From an uncultured Pelagibacteraceae bacterium (GTDB lineage: Bacteria > Pseudomonadota > Alphaproteobacteria > Pelagibacterales > Pelagibacteraceae), in the NCBI GenBank assembly GCA_902580505.1, contig CACHLB010000007.1, positions 1 to 53,123 on the forward strand: a DNA stretch of 53,123 nucleotides, given 5' to 3'. A model generated the notes under the pieces. It had not been told where the DNA came from and did no database searches. It worked only from the letters and a program-made list of their open reading frames with translations. The translations under genes and the position numbers were made by a program. Shown piece after piece: positions 36,504 through 44,869 of this stretch. Within the stretch, counting starts at the first letter, position 1. The number at the start of each line of letters is the position of its first letter.

Positions 36504-37269
36504 TACCTTCGTTTGTAGTGGATGCTGATCCAAATAAATTTGGATTAATTCGTCCAGATAAAAAAGACTTTCTTCCTGAAATTACAGCCAATCGCATTGC
36601 ATCAGCCATTTGAATTGGATTTTTTGCTTTTGCAATTGCAGTATTTATTAATACTCCATCGCAACCCAATTCCATTGCAATACTTGCATCTGAAGCTTGA
36701 CCAATTCCAGCATCTATTATTAAAGGTAATTTGGTTTGTTGTCTTATAATTTTGATATTAACTTTGTTTTGTATTCCTAGCCCCGAGCCAATTGGAGCAG
36801 CAAGAGGCATAATCGCTACAGCACCTGCATTTTCTAATCTTTTTGACATTAAAGGATCGTCATTACAATACACCATTACTTTAAAACCCTCTTTTGTTAA
36901 TAGTTCGGTAGATCTTAAAGTTTCAATCATTTCAGGAAAAAGGTTTCTTTTGTCGCCCAATACCTCTAATTTTACTAATTTCCATCCACCTATTTCTCGT
37001 GCTAATCTTAAAGTTCTAATTGCATCTTCTGCAGTGAAACATCCGGCTGTATTTGGTAAGTATGTTATTTTTTTTGGATCAATATAGTCCATCAATCTAG
37101 CTTTATTCTTATTAGATATGTTTACCCTTCTAACCGCAACTGTAACTATGTCTGCACCAGAAGTCTTAATGGCTTTAGCGCATTCACTGAAACTTTTATA
37201 TTTTCCAGTACCAACTATTAAGCGTGATTTAAAAATCTTATTTGCTATCTTAAATTTTTTGTCAATCAT
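36496..37269 (-). CDS. thiG: Thiazole synthase ThiG
   Basis: ThiG builds the thiazole phosphate of thiamin from deoxyxylulose phosphate, ThiS-thiocarboxylate and dehydroglycine. The 257-residue length fits. Visible features are SRLIVGTGKY, the Schiff-base Lys in LVKLEVLGD, YLPNTAGCFTAEDA, MPLAAPIGSGLGI and DAGIGQASDAS. It is joined to thiS by TAATG and ends overlapping rne by eight bases. thiC is not in the window. Confidence 0.95.
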   Translation of the reverse strand: MIDKKFKIANKIFKSRLIVGTGKYKSFSECAKAIKTSGADIVTVAVRRVNISNKNKARLMDYIDPKKITYLPNTAGCFTAEDAIRTLRLAREIGGWKLVKLEVLGDKRNLFPEMIETLRSTELLTKEGFKVMVYCNDDPLMSKRLENAGAVAIMPLAAPIGSGLGIQNKVNIKIIRQQTKLPLIIDAGIGQASDASIAMELGCDGVLINTAIAKAKNPIQMADAMRLAVISGRKSFLSGRINPNLFGSASTTNEGII

Positions 37270-37487
37270 TATCCACCGCCAATAAAATGAACAATTTCTA
37301 TTTTATCTCCTTTTTTTAATTTAATTTTAGAAATTCTTTTTTTGTCTATAATTTTTTTGTTTAGTTCAATAGCTATTTTATTTAGTGGCATTTTTAATTT
37401 TGTAATCAAGTCCCTCAGTAAAAATTTAGGAATTATTTGCATTTGCTTGCCATTTACAGTTATTTTTATTTTATTTTTAATATTCAT
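37269..37487 (-). CDS. thiS: Sulfur carrier ThiS
   Basis: A 72-residue ubiquitin-like sulfur carrier for thiazole formation. The C-terminus ends in Gly-Gly-Gly (HFIGGG) where GG is required for adenylation and thiocarboxylation. The core LRDLITKLKMPLNKIAIELNKKII matches the fold only loosely, so the call rests on the GG end and its link to thiG. It is divergent from aroQ with a 16-base gap, so no TPP riboswitch can fit in front. Confidence 0.9.
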   Translation of the reverse strand: MNIKNKIKITVNGKQMQIIPKFLLRDLITKLKMPLNKIAIELNKKIIDKKRISKIKLKKGDKIEIVHFIGGG

Positions 37488-37503
37488 AGATTATAAGGAT
37501 TTC

Positions 37504-37947
37504 GTGAGTAAAATATTAATCATTAATGGGCCTAATCTTAATCTAATAGGTGAAAGAGAACAATCACAATATGGTAGCAAAGATTATAAATACCTAGAGG
37601 ATATTTGTAAGAAAAAATCAAAAGAATTAAATTTAACTCTTGAAATGAAACAATCGAATGTTGAAGGAGAAATTGTTGATATTATTCAAACAGCCAGAAA
37701 CGAATTCGATGGAATTATAATTAATGCAGGTGGATACAGCCATACATCAATTGCAATAAGAGATGCTCTAGATATATTTAAAGGCAAAATAATTGAACTT
37801 CATATATCAAATATCTATAAAAGAGAGGAATTTCGTCATAAATCTATAATAAGTGGTGTTGTTACAGGAATAATTTGTGGATTAGGGATAAATGGATATA
37901 TTTTGGCCATAAATTCTATGCATGAAATGTTGAATGAAAATAAATAA
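37504..37947 (+). CDS. aroQ: 3-dehydroquinate dehydratase type II (GTG start)
   Basis: Third enzyme of the shikimate pathway. I place the start at GTG 37504, with AAGGA four bases upstream; the longer frame from 37342 runs through thiS and is not family-like. The 147-residue product has ILIINGPNLNLIGERE, the catalytic Tyr in QYGSK, NAGGYSHTSIAIRDAL with the active His, and ELHISNIYKREEFRHKS. Its end overlaps accB by 14 bases, as in many proteobacterial aroQ-accB-accC operons. Confidence 0.95.
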   Translation: MSKILIINGPNLNLIGEREQSQYGSKDYKYLEDICKKKSKELNLTLEMKQSNVEGEIVDIIQTARNEFDGIIINAGGYSHTSIAIRDALDIFKGKIIELHISNIYKREEFRHKSIISGVVTGIICGLGINGYILAINSMHEMLNENK

Positions 37948-38356
37948 AAATATAATTAAAGAGCTTACTGAATATTTAAATGAATTTAATCTTACCGAAA
38001 TAGAATACACAGAAAAAGATATAAAAGTAAAAGTATCAAAATTATCTGGAGCAAATTTAACCTCTGTTAAAGAGATAAAATCAGAAATAAAATCAGAAAA
38101 TGTAAAATTAGATAATATCAGCGGTACTGAAGTTCCATCACCTATAATAGGAACAGCTTATTTGGCGCCAGAACCAGGTGGTAAAAAGTTTGTAGAGGTA
38201 GGAAAAAAAATTAACAAAGGTGATACAATTATGATTGTTGAAGCTATGAAAACAATGAACCATGTGCCCTCACCAATAGCTGGTACAATAAAAAAAATTT
38301 GTGTTGAGGATGGTCAACCAGTTGAATATGGACATACCATTGCAATAATTGAGTAA
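37934..38356 (+). CDS. accB: Biotin carboxyl carrier protein of acetyl-CoA carboxylase
   Basis: AccB carries carboxybiotin for malonyl-CoA formation, the first committed step of fatty-acid synthesis. Length is 140 residues. The biotinylated Lys is K106 in VEAMKTMNHV, inside the C-terminal lipoyl/biotinyl domain that starts near VPSPIIGTAYLAPEPG. The linker between residues 35 and 65 is short and Lys/Glu-rich. It overlaps aroQ and is two bases from accC. Confidence 0.96.
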   Translation: MKINKNIIKELTEYLNEFNLTEIEYTEKDIKVKVSKLSGANLTSVKEIKSEIKSENVKLDNISGTEVPSPIIGTAYLAPEPGGKKFVEVGKKINKGDTIMIVEAMKTMNHVPSPIAGTIKKICVEDGQPVEYGHTIAIIE

Positions 38357-38358
38357 TA

Positions 38359-39696
38359 ATGTTCAAAAAAATTCTTGTTGCAAATAGAGGTGAGATAGCT
38401 GTTAGAGTTATTAGAGCCTGTAAGGAATGGGGTATTCAAACAGTCGCTATTCATTCCGACGTTGATAGAGACAGCATGCATGTTCGATTAGCTGATGAAA
38501 GTATATGTGTTGGACCTCATCAAGCTGCAAATAGCTACTTAAACATTCCAGCTATTATGTCAGCTATTGAATTGACAAATTCTGAAGCTGTTCATCCAGG
38601 TTATGGTTTTTTATCTGAAAATTATGAATTTGCAAAAATCCTTGAACAAAACAAAATTAAATTTATTGGGCCGTCTTCCTCATTGATTAAAATGATGGGT
38701 GATAAAATTGAAGCAAAAAAAATTGCAAAAAAATACGGTCTTCCAGTAATTGAAGGATCTGATGGAGGTGTATCTGATTTTGATGAAGCAAAAAAAATAT
38801 GTAAAGAAATTGGGTATCCAGTACTGATAAAAGCAGCTGGTGGTGGTGGTGGAAAAGGTATGAAAGTTGTTACAAAAGAGGATGAGTTTGAAAACTTATT
38901 TTTGACTGCAAAAACTGAGGCAAAAAAATTTTTTGGGAATGATGAGGTATATATTGAAAAATTTTTTCAAAATCCAAGACATATCGAAGTTCAAGTATTG
39001 TCTGGTAAGAATAGAACTGTGCATCTTCATGAAAGAGATTGCTCTATTCAAAGAAGACATCAAAAATTAATTGAGGAGACGCCCAGTCCTTTACTAAATG
39101 ATCAAATAAGAAAGGATCTTTTTGATAAAACTGTAAAAATGGTAAACCAAATTGGATATGAAGGTGCAGGGACAGTAGAATTTATTTTTGAGGATGGAAA
39201 ATTTTATTTTTTAGAAATGAATACTAGAATACAAGTTGAACATCCAGTAACAGAAGTAGTAACTGGAATAGATTTAATAAAAGAGCAGATCTGGATCGCA
39301 TATGATGGCAATACTGCCTTAAAACAGGAAGATATTAAGCCAAGAGGTCACGCAATTGAGTGTAGAATAAATGCCGAAGATGTGAGTAAAAATTTCCAAC
39401 CCTCACCAGGAGAAATTACCATGTGTCATCAACCTTCAGGTTTTAGAACAAGGGTAGATGGAGCTATATTTCAAGGCTATAGAGTAACCCCATATTATGA
39501 CAGCATGATTTGCAAAGTAATATGTCATGGAAGGAATAGAACTGAAGCAATTCAAAGAATGCGAAGATCCCTTGATGAATTTGTTATAGAGGGCATCAAA
39601 ACAACAATAGATTTGCATAAAATACTTTTAAATCACAAAAAATTTTTAGATTCAGATTTTAATGTGAGTTGGCTTGATAAAGAAAAATTACTCTAA
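38359..39696 (+). CDS. accC: Biotin carboxylase subunit AccC
   Basis: ATP-dependent biotin carboxylase (445 aa), partner of AccB. ATP-grasp features are visible: KAAGGGGGKGMKVV, HLHERDCSIQRRHQK, and EMNTRIQVEHPVTEVVTG with the catalytic Glu/Asn/Arg. FKKILVANRGEIAVRVIRAC starts the N-terminal domain. Length and motifs are standard, with no fused carboxyltransferase or carrier domain. It meets DUF2155 tail to tail, overlapping by four bases. Confidence 0.97.
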   Translation: MFKKILVANRGEIAVRVIRACKEWGIQTVAIHSDVDRDSMHVRLADESICVGPHQAANSYLNIPAIMSAIELTNSEAVHPGYGFLSENYEFAKILEQNKIKFIGPSSSLIKMMGDKIEAKKIAKKYGLPVIEGSDGGVSDFDEAKKICKEIGYPVLIKAAGGGGGKGMKVVTKEDEFENLFLTAKTEAKKFFGNDEVYIEKFFQNPRHIEVQVLSGKNRTVHLHERDCSIQRRHQKLIEETPSPLLNDQIRKDLFDKTVKMVNQIGYEGAGTVEFIFEDGKFYFLEMNTRIQVEHPVTEVVTGIDLIKEQIWIAYDGNTALKQEDIKPRGHAIECRINAEDVSKNFQPSPGEITMCHQPSGFRTRVDGAIFQGYRVTPYYDSMICKVICHGRNRTEAIQRMRRSLDEFVIEGIKTTIDLHKILLNHKKFLDSDFNVSWLDKEKLL

Positions 39697-40100
39697 GAAT
39701 AACATTTTTTTAACCAAATATCATACACAGGATGATCAAAAGGTCTAATTGATGGAGACGAGGCGAATGTCCAATCATTAAAAATGAACACCTTGTTGTC
39801 ATCTTTGTTTACTGTATCTCTTACTTGCATGTATGCTGTAACTTCCGGATCATCATCAAATTTTGAATTATTACATTTAAGAATGTTTAAAGATAAATTT
39901 TTAAATTTATATTCCTTCCCAACCTCAATCTCTATAATGTCACTCTGAGAGTTTACTTTGTCTAATATTATTAAAACAGCATAATTTTCTGTTAGTGATT
40001 TATTTTCACTTAAAGAATTAATCATAAAAAAATAATAAGAAAAAAAAACAAGTATAAAAACTTTAGCTTTTCCAAGAAGTATATTTTTTATTTGAAGCAT
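39693..40100 (-). CDS. DUF2155 family periplasmic protein
   Basis: A 135-residue protein of the alphaproteobacterial DUF2155 family, function unknown. A signal or anchor helix occupies residues 13-31. The mature part contains YAVLIILDKVNSQSD, the Cys in SLNILKCNNSK, and the family ending FNDWTFASSPSIRPFDHPVYDIWLKKC. Two cysteines, one mid-protein and one near the end, could pair. It overlaps ndufA12 by 38 bases, and this order is conserved among alphaproteobacteria. Confidence 0.85.
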   Translation of the reverse strand: MLQIKNILLGKAKVFILVFFSYYFFMINSLSENKSLTENYAVLIILDKVNSQSDIIEIEVGKEYKFKNLSLNILKCNNSKFDDDPEVTAYMQVRDTVNKDDNKVFIFNDWTFASSPSIRPFDHPVYDIWLKKCYS

Positions 40101-40419
40101 TTTTACTTTTGTTTTTATTTGGATGATAGGAATTTTCTGTTCCTGTTTGATTTGGCATATGCTCTTTTTGCCAACTATATTTGTCTAATTCGTGACTATT
40201 TTCAATTTTATTTCCCGTATGATGCATCCAAGAATACCATTCGCTTGGTATTTTTGATGCTTCAACTTCCCCGTTGTAAATAACCCATCTTTTTCCTGAC
40301 TTGCTCTCATAGTATTTATTACCTGAATTATCTTCGCCAACTAATTTTCCAAATAAAATTGTATTTAGCCTTGTGCCAAATGTTTGTTTGTTCCACCAAG
40401 TAAAAATTTCTTTAATCAT
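40063..40419 (-). CDS. NDUFA12-family complex I accessory protein
   Basis: A 118-residue relative of the mitochondrial NDUFA12/B17.2 subunit, an alphaproteobacterial accessory protein of respiratory complex I. I start at ATG 40419; a TTG three codons upstream is possible. Hallmarks are FGKLVGEDNSGNKYYESKSG, RRW-like KRWVIYNGEVEASKIPSEWYSWMHH, and a polar C-terminus that follows. The main NADH dehydrogenase operon is not in the window. Confidence 0.88.
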   Translation of the reverse strand: MIKEIFTWWNKQTFGTRLNTILFGKLVGEDNSGNKYYESKSGKRWVIYNGEVEASKIPSEWYSWMHHTGNKIENSHELDKYSWQKEHMPNQTGTENSYHPNKNKSKNASNKKYTSWKS

Positions 40420-40443
40420 TTTATTCAAATTATTTTCAATTTA

Positions 40444-40463
40444 TAATTGTAAATTTACAATTA
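40444..40463. promoter_or_regulatory. 20-bp perfect palindrome in divergent promoter region
   Basis: TAATTGTAAATTTACAATTA is a perfect 20-bp palindrome between ndufA12 and the RNR-like gene, 24 bases from the ATG of the first and 64 from that of the second. Position and symmetry suit an operator of a dimeric regulator. It does not match an NrdR box or other motif I can name. Confidence 0.5.
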
Positions 40464-40527
40464 GACTATAATCGAAAAATGTATATATATTAATCTTACC
40501 AAGATTCAATTTACAAATAGGATTAAA

Positions 40528-41349
40528 ATGGCAAAATATTTAGTTGAAACGTATTATACGTGTAGTTTTAAAGTATCTAATTATTTAGATGATATAAATG
40601 AGGAAAACCTTAACAATTTAGAGAAAAATGAGGATGGAAAATTTGAAATTATTGATGTCAAATTAGATAATAGAAAAACAAAAAACCTTCAAGATACTAA
40701 AAGTAGTAAAGTCGAAATTGTTTCACAACCAATTACTAATAAAGATATTAAGAGTAGTAATAAATCCAAACTAATTGATGAGAATTTTAAAAAAAATTTA
40801 ACTGAAAATATAGGTAAAAGATTTAGTATGCCTGATAGAAGAAAAGGTTATATCCAAAAAGCCTCAATAGGTGATCATAAAGTATATTTGCATACTGGTG
40901 AATATGAAGATGGTAAAATAGGAGAAATTTTTATCGATACCAGTAAAGAAGGTGAGTTAGTAAAGGCTCTTATGAATAATTTTGCAATAGCAATATCATT
41001 AGGTCTTCAATATGGTGTTCCATTAGATGAATTTGTAAATGCATATTTAGATACGAAATTTGAACCTTCTGGTAAAGTATATGGAAATGATCGAATAATG
41101 AGTGCAAGTTCAATATTAGATTATATTTTTAGAGAGTTAGCGATATCCTATTTAAATAGAGAAGATTTAGCACACACCCCATCTATAACTGGCAATTCTG
41201 ACACAAGTGAAAGTCAAGAAAGTGAAGATCAGAATCAATTAATCAAACTTGTAAAAGATATTACAAGTAAAGGATTTGTTAGAAATGATTATAAAAAGAA
41301 ATTGGTGGATTTATCAGATATAAGAATAAATCTTAAAGGAAAAAAATAG
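40528..41349 (+). CDS. Stand-alone protein with class II RNR (NrdJ) C-terminal-type domain
   Basis: A 273-residue protein whose residues 92-216 resemble the C-terminal domain of alphaproteobacterial B12-dependent ribonucleotide reductase Nrd[53 protein letters not shown] and [17 protein letters not shown]. The catalytic barrel and radical machinery are absent. The N-terminal part ([25 protein letters not shown]) is a separate module, followed by a Lys/Ser-rich linker. No nrdJ or nrdAB is in the window. It may be a free accessory or regulator of reductase or nucleotide metabolism; this is inference. AGGA lies seven bases upstream of the start. Confidence 0.75.
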   Translation: MAKYLVETYYTCSFKVSNYLDDINEENLNNLEKNEDGKFEIIDVKLDNRKTKNLQDTKSSKVEIVSQPITNKDIKSSNKSKLIDENFKKNLTENIGKRFSMPDRRKGYIQKASIGDHKVYLHTGEYEDGKIGEIFIDTSKEGELVKALMNNFAIAISLGLQYGVPLDEFVNAYLDTKFEPSGKVYGNDRIMSASSILDYIFRELAISYLNREDLAHTPSITGNSDTSESQESEDQNQLIKLVKDITSKGFVRNDYKKKLVDLSDIRINLKGKK

Positions 41350-43131
41350 TTATTTTTTTCTTTTTGAAATATTAAGTTCTTTTAGTTGATTTTCGTCTAC
41401 TTCAGATGGTGCATTCATCATTAAATCTTGTGCGTTTTGATTCATTGGAAACATAGTCACTTCTCTAATATTTTTTTCTTCTGCTAATAACATCACGATC
41501 CTATCTATTCCGGGTGCAATGCCCCCATGCGGAGGTGCACCATAGCTTAAAGCATTAATCATACCGCTAAACTTTTCATCCACTTCTTCCTTAGAATAGC
41601 CAGCGATTTCAAATAATTTATACATTAAATCAGGTTTATGGTTCCTGATAGCTCCTGAAGACAATTCAATTCCGTTACATACAATATCATATTGAAAAGC
41701 TTTTAGTTTCAGGGGTTCTGAAAGATCCAAATTATCAGTGTCCCCTTGCGGCATAGAAAAAGGATTGTGACTAAATTCGATCTTTTTTGTATTTTCATCT
41801 ATTTCAAACATTGGATAGTCAACTACCCAACAAAATGAAAAAACATTTTCGTCAATTAAGTTTAATTCATTTGCTATTTTACTTCTCGCATTACTTAATA
41901 ATTTTTCAACTTCAGATTTATTTCCACAAGACATAAATATTGTGTCACCTATTTCAGCATTCATTTTTGTCATTATCTCTTTAAGGGATTTATCAGAAAA
42001 AAATTTTCCCACAGGACCTTTTGCACTCAATTTGCCAGAATTTTCTATAGAAAAGTAAGCAAGACCCGACGATCCTTCATCTTTTGCCCATTTATCAATT
42101 CCGTCAAAAAAACTTCTTGGTTTTTCAGATGTATTTTTTGTAACTATTCCTCTAACTATCGATCCTTTACTTACTAATTTTTTAAATATTTCAAAATTAA
42201 CATCATCTCTTTTAAAAATTTCAGTAATATCTGCTATTTCCAAAGGATTTCTCAAATCTGGTTTGTCAGAACCGTATTTAAGCATAGCTGTATCAAAAGG
42301 AATTCTTGGAAATTTTTCATGGAGTAACTTTTTAGAGGAAAATTTTTTGAATAAATTTACAAATAACTCCTCAACTATTTTGAATACATCTTCTTGTTCT
42401 ACAAAAGACATTTCCAAGTCAAGTTGATAAAACTCACCTGGACTTCTGTCCGCTCTTGCGTCCTCGTCTCTAAAACACGGTGCAATTTGAAAATATTTAT
42501 CAAAACCAGATACCATGATTAATTGTTTAAATTGTTGTGGCGCTTGAGGTAAAGCATAAAATTTACCAGGATTTAATCTGCTTGGTACTAAAAAGTCTCT
42601 AGCACCCTCTGGGCTAGATGAAGTTAATATAGGTGTTTGATATTCTAGAAAACCATATTTTTGCATTTCAGATCTAATAAATGAAATAATTTTGGATCTT
42701 AAAATAATATTATTATGAATTTTGTTTCTCCTTAAATCTAAGAATCTGTATTTTAATCTAATTTCTTCAGAATATTCTTGATCTGAAAAAACAGGTAGTG
42801 GTAATTCCTTAGTCCTTGCAAGAATTTTAAATTTTTCAATTCCTACCTCAATTTCTCCAGTATTTAAATTTTTGTTAATTGTATCTTTTTCTCTAGCTAA
42901 AACTTTACCTTCAACTTGTAGTACAGTTTCTAATGGAAGTTTTTCTATTTCTTTGAAAATTTTTTTACCCTCATCAATCACACACTGAGTTAGTCCATAG
43001 TGATCTCTCAAATCTAAAAATAATAGATTTCCATGATCTCTTTTCTTATTTATCCAGCCTGATAACTTTATTATTTGATCTTTGTTATTTAAAGTTAGTT
43101 CTCCACAAGTGTGTGTTCTATATTTACTCAA
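41350..43131 (-). CDS. aspS: Aspartyl-tRNA synthetase (TTG start)
   Basis: A bacterial-type AspRS of 593 residues, with N-terminal OB-fold anticodon domain (KLSGWINKKRDHGN), motif 2 FRDEDARADRSPGEFYQLD and motif 3 GGIAPGIDRIVML. The GAD insertion domain lies between. The start is TTG at 43131, overlapping the hda stop as TTGA. No in-frame ATG precedes it, and the first residues line up with the family N-terminus. Whether it also charges tRNA-Asn cannot be judged here. Confidence 0.95.
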   Translation of the reverse strand: MSKYRTHTCGELTLNNKDQIIKLSGWINKKRDHGNLLFLDLRDHYGLTQCVIDEGKKIFKEIEKLPLETVLQVEGKVLAREKDTINKNLNTGEIEVGIEKFKILARTKELPLPVFSDQEYSEEIRLKYRFLDLRRNKIHNNIILRSKIISFIRSEMQKYGFLEYQTPILTSSSPEGARDFLVPSRLNPGKFYALPQAPQQFKQLIMVSGFDKYFQIAPCFRDEDARADRSPGEFYQLDLEMSFVEQEDVFKIVEELFVNLFKKFSSKKLLHEKFPRIPFDTAMLKYGSDKPDLRNPLEIADITEIFKRDDVNFEIFKKLVSKGSIVRGIVTKNTSEKPRSFFDGIDKWAKDEGSSGLAYFSIENSGKLSAKGPVGKFFSDKSLKEIMTKMNAEIGDTIFMSCGNKSEVEKLLSNARSKIANELNLIDENVFSFCWVVDYPMFEIDENTKKIEFSHNPFSMPQGDTDNLDLSEPLKLKAFQYDIVCNGIELSSGAIRNHKPDLMYKLFEIAGYSKEEVDEKFSGMINALSYGAPPHGGIAPGIDRIVMLLAEEKNIREVTMFPMNQNAQDLMMNAPSEVDENQLKELNISKRKK

Positions 43132-43787
43132 TTTATTATCTCTTTTATTATTTTAAAGTTAATAGATTTTTTTTTCTTTAAACTCAATTCATCAATTTTA
43201 TATATAAATTCATGCATTTTGCTATATGATCTGGCAATTCTTTTTATTATATAATCTATAATTTTGTTATCTAACTTAATTTGCCTATCAGAGAAACTTT
43301 TTAAAATTATTGCGTAAATCAACTCATCATCTGGTTGTTCTATATTAGCTATTATGCAATTCTTTAATCTTGATAATAAATCTGGAAGTGTAAATTTCAT
43401 TGTATCTATTGGTTTTTTTGAAGAGATCAACAAATATTTATTGTCTTGTTCAACTAAGTTAAATAACGAATAAAGAAGTTTTTCGTCAAAACTTTCATCT
43501 AAGTCTTCAATTATTATATTGTTTGAAAGTTTAACTTTTTTTAAAATCTTATCATCGATATTCTTGCTATATAAATACAACGCATTACTTTTTTTTTTAA
43601 ATATATTTGATAGATGTGTTTTACCAGAATATTTATCTCCGGTTAAATTGACAATTTTTTTTTCCCATTTAGGCCATGCTTCTATGATATTTTTTGCAAA
43701 ATAATTACTTTTAGACACATAATAATCATTTTCATCAAAACTTTCAGTAATTCCAAAGTCTAAGAGTTTTTGATCTAATTCTCTCAT
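43128..43787 (-). CDS. hda: DnaA-related replication regulator (Hda/HdaA)
   Basis: A 219-residue AAA+ protein similar to the DnaA ATPase domain without its DNA-binding domain, as in Hda/HdaA, which stimulates ATP hydrolysis on DnaA after initiation. The phosphate-binding segment is NLTGDKYSGKTHLSN and a Walker B-like segment is NIIIEDLDE. LPDLLSRLKNC and the sensor region IARSYSKMHEF follow DnaA. I use the ATG at 43787, which overlaps the DUF2066 stop as ATGA, rather than one four codons upstream. Confidence 0.82.
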   Translation of the reverse strand: MRELDQKLLDFGITESFDENDYYVSKSNYFAKNIIEAWPKWEKKIVNLTGDKYSGKTHLSNIFKKKSNALYLYSKNIDDKILKKVKLSNNIIIEDLDESFDEKLLYSLFNLVEQDNKYLLISSKKPIDTMKFTLPDLLSRLKNCIIANIEQPDDELIYAIILKSFSDRQIKLDNKIIDYIIKRIARSYSKMHEFIYKIDELSLKKKKSINFKIIKEIIN

Positions 43788-44860
43788 TCTATATACCAAA
43801 TATCGCTGGATGAATTTATATTTATATTATTTGCTTTTAAAGTATTTAGAAATTTTTCAGGATTATTATTATAAATTATTTTGTATATAATTTCTTCACT
43901 ATTCATTTTCTCTATTTCATATTCATATACAAAATCAGATTGATTTAATATATTTTCTAATTTGTCAGATGTTATGAAATTGGTGTTTTTTATTGAAATT
44001 TTTACAGGTATTGTAATTGAAGTATTGATTTTATTAATTAACTTCCACTTATCTTCGTATAAATTTTTTAAATTTAAAATAATTTGGTCTAAGGTTTTAT
44101 TATCTTCATAATTGATATTATTTTTATTTAAATTAAATTTGAAGTTTGAATTTGAAAAACTAATTTTGGAAAATATTTGTAAATTTTTTTTATTTTTGTA
44201 AAATATTATTACAAAAATATTTTCGAAGTTATACTTATTTGTAATTTCAGATAAATCATTGTTTTCAATATTATTTTTTATCCTTTGAAAAAAACGAAAA
44301 TTTTCAATATTTTCATCTGGTAAATTATAATTTAATAAAAAATAATCTTTATTAACATTATTCCAATTGTTATAAAAATAATTTTGATCAAAAAACTTAA
44401 TCTCATTACTTTGTGTATCAATTAAAATTGGTATAAAAAGAACATCTGTATCTTTTGGAACAGAGGAAATAACATTTTTTTCTCTAATAAATGATAATAA
44501 TTTTTTCTTATCAAACTTAACCTCAAAATCAACCTCATAATTATTGTTTACAAACTTTTCATTTGTTATGGAAAAATTATCAATCAATGAACTAATTTTA
44601 CTATTTGGTATATCTTTAAATAATTTTTTATCTTTACTTTCTACAATTTTAAAAATTAACGTTTTAAATCCTTTTTCAAAACCCTTATTTATTACTTTAT
44701 CTTTATTAAAATTTATGTCGTATTGTTCTTCAATTTTAATATTTTTAATTATGTAATTATCTGCAAGAACTATAGCTGTGGAAAACTTGATAAAAACTAA
44801 AATGAAAAGTAAAAAAAAAAAGTATAAGTAAATATTAATTTTATTTTTGACTAAAAACAT
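43784..44860 (-). CDS. DUF2066-family secreted protein
   Basis: A 358-residue protein with a hydrophobic signal segment (residues 9-33, cleavage plausible after VLA) and a very Asn/Lys-rich mature domain. The first mature part, with NFNKDKVINKGFEKGFKTLIFKIVE and FEVKFDKKKLLSFI, resembles the DUF2066 domain found next to purM and hda in alphaproteobacteria. Function is unknown. Its start is only nine bases from the divergent purM start. Domain assignment rests largely on context. Confidence 0.68.
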   Translation of the reverse strand: MFLVKNKINIYLYFFFLLFILVFIKFSTAIVLADNYIIKNIKIEEQYDINFNKDKVINKGFEKGFKTLIFKIVESKDKKLFKDIPNSKISSLIDNFSITNEKFVNNNYEVDFEVKFDKKKLLSFIREKNVISSVPKDTDVLFIPILIDTQSNEIKFFDQNYFYNNWNNVNKDYFLLNYNLPDENIENFRFFQRIKNNIENNDLSEITNKYNFENIFVIIFYKNKKNLQIFSKISFSNSNFKFNLNKNNINYEDNKTLDQIILNLKNLYEDKWKLINKINTSITIPVKISIKNTNFITSDKLENILNQSDFVYEYEIEKMNSEEIIYKIIYNNNPEKFLNTLKANNININSSSDIWYIE

Positions 44861-44869
44861 AATTTAAAC

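Noticed and set aside
37342-37503. 54-codon extension of aroQ
   Set aside because: It is antisense of thiS; the GTG at 37504 with AAGGA upstream gives the normal aroQ start.
37488-37503. TPP riboswitch for thiSG
   Set aside because: The gap is 16 bases, far too short.
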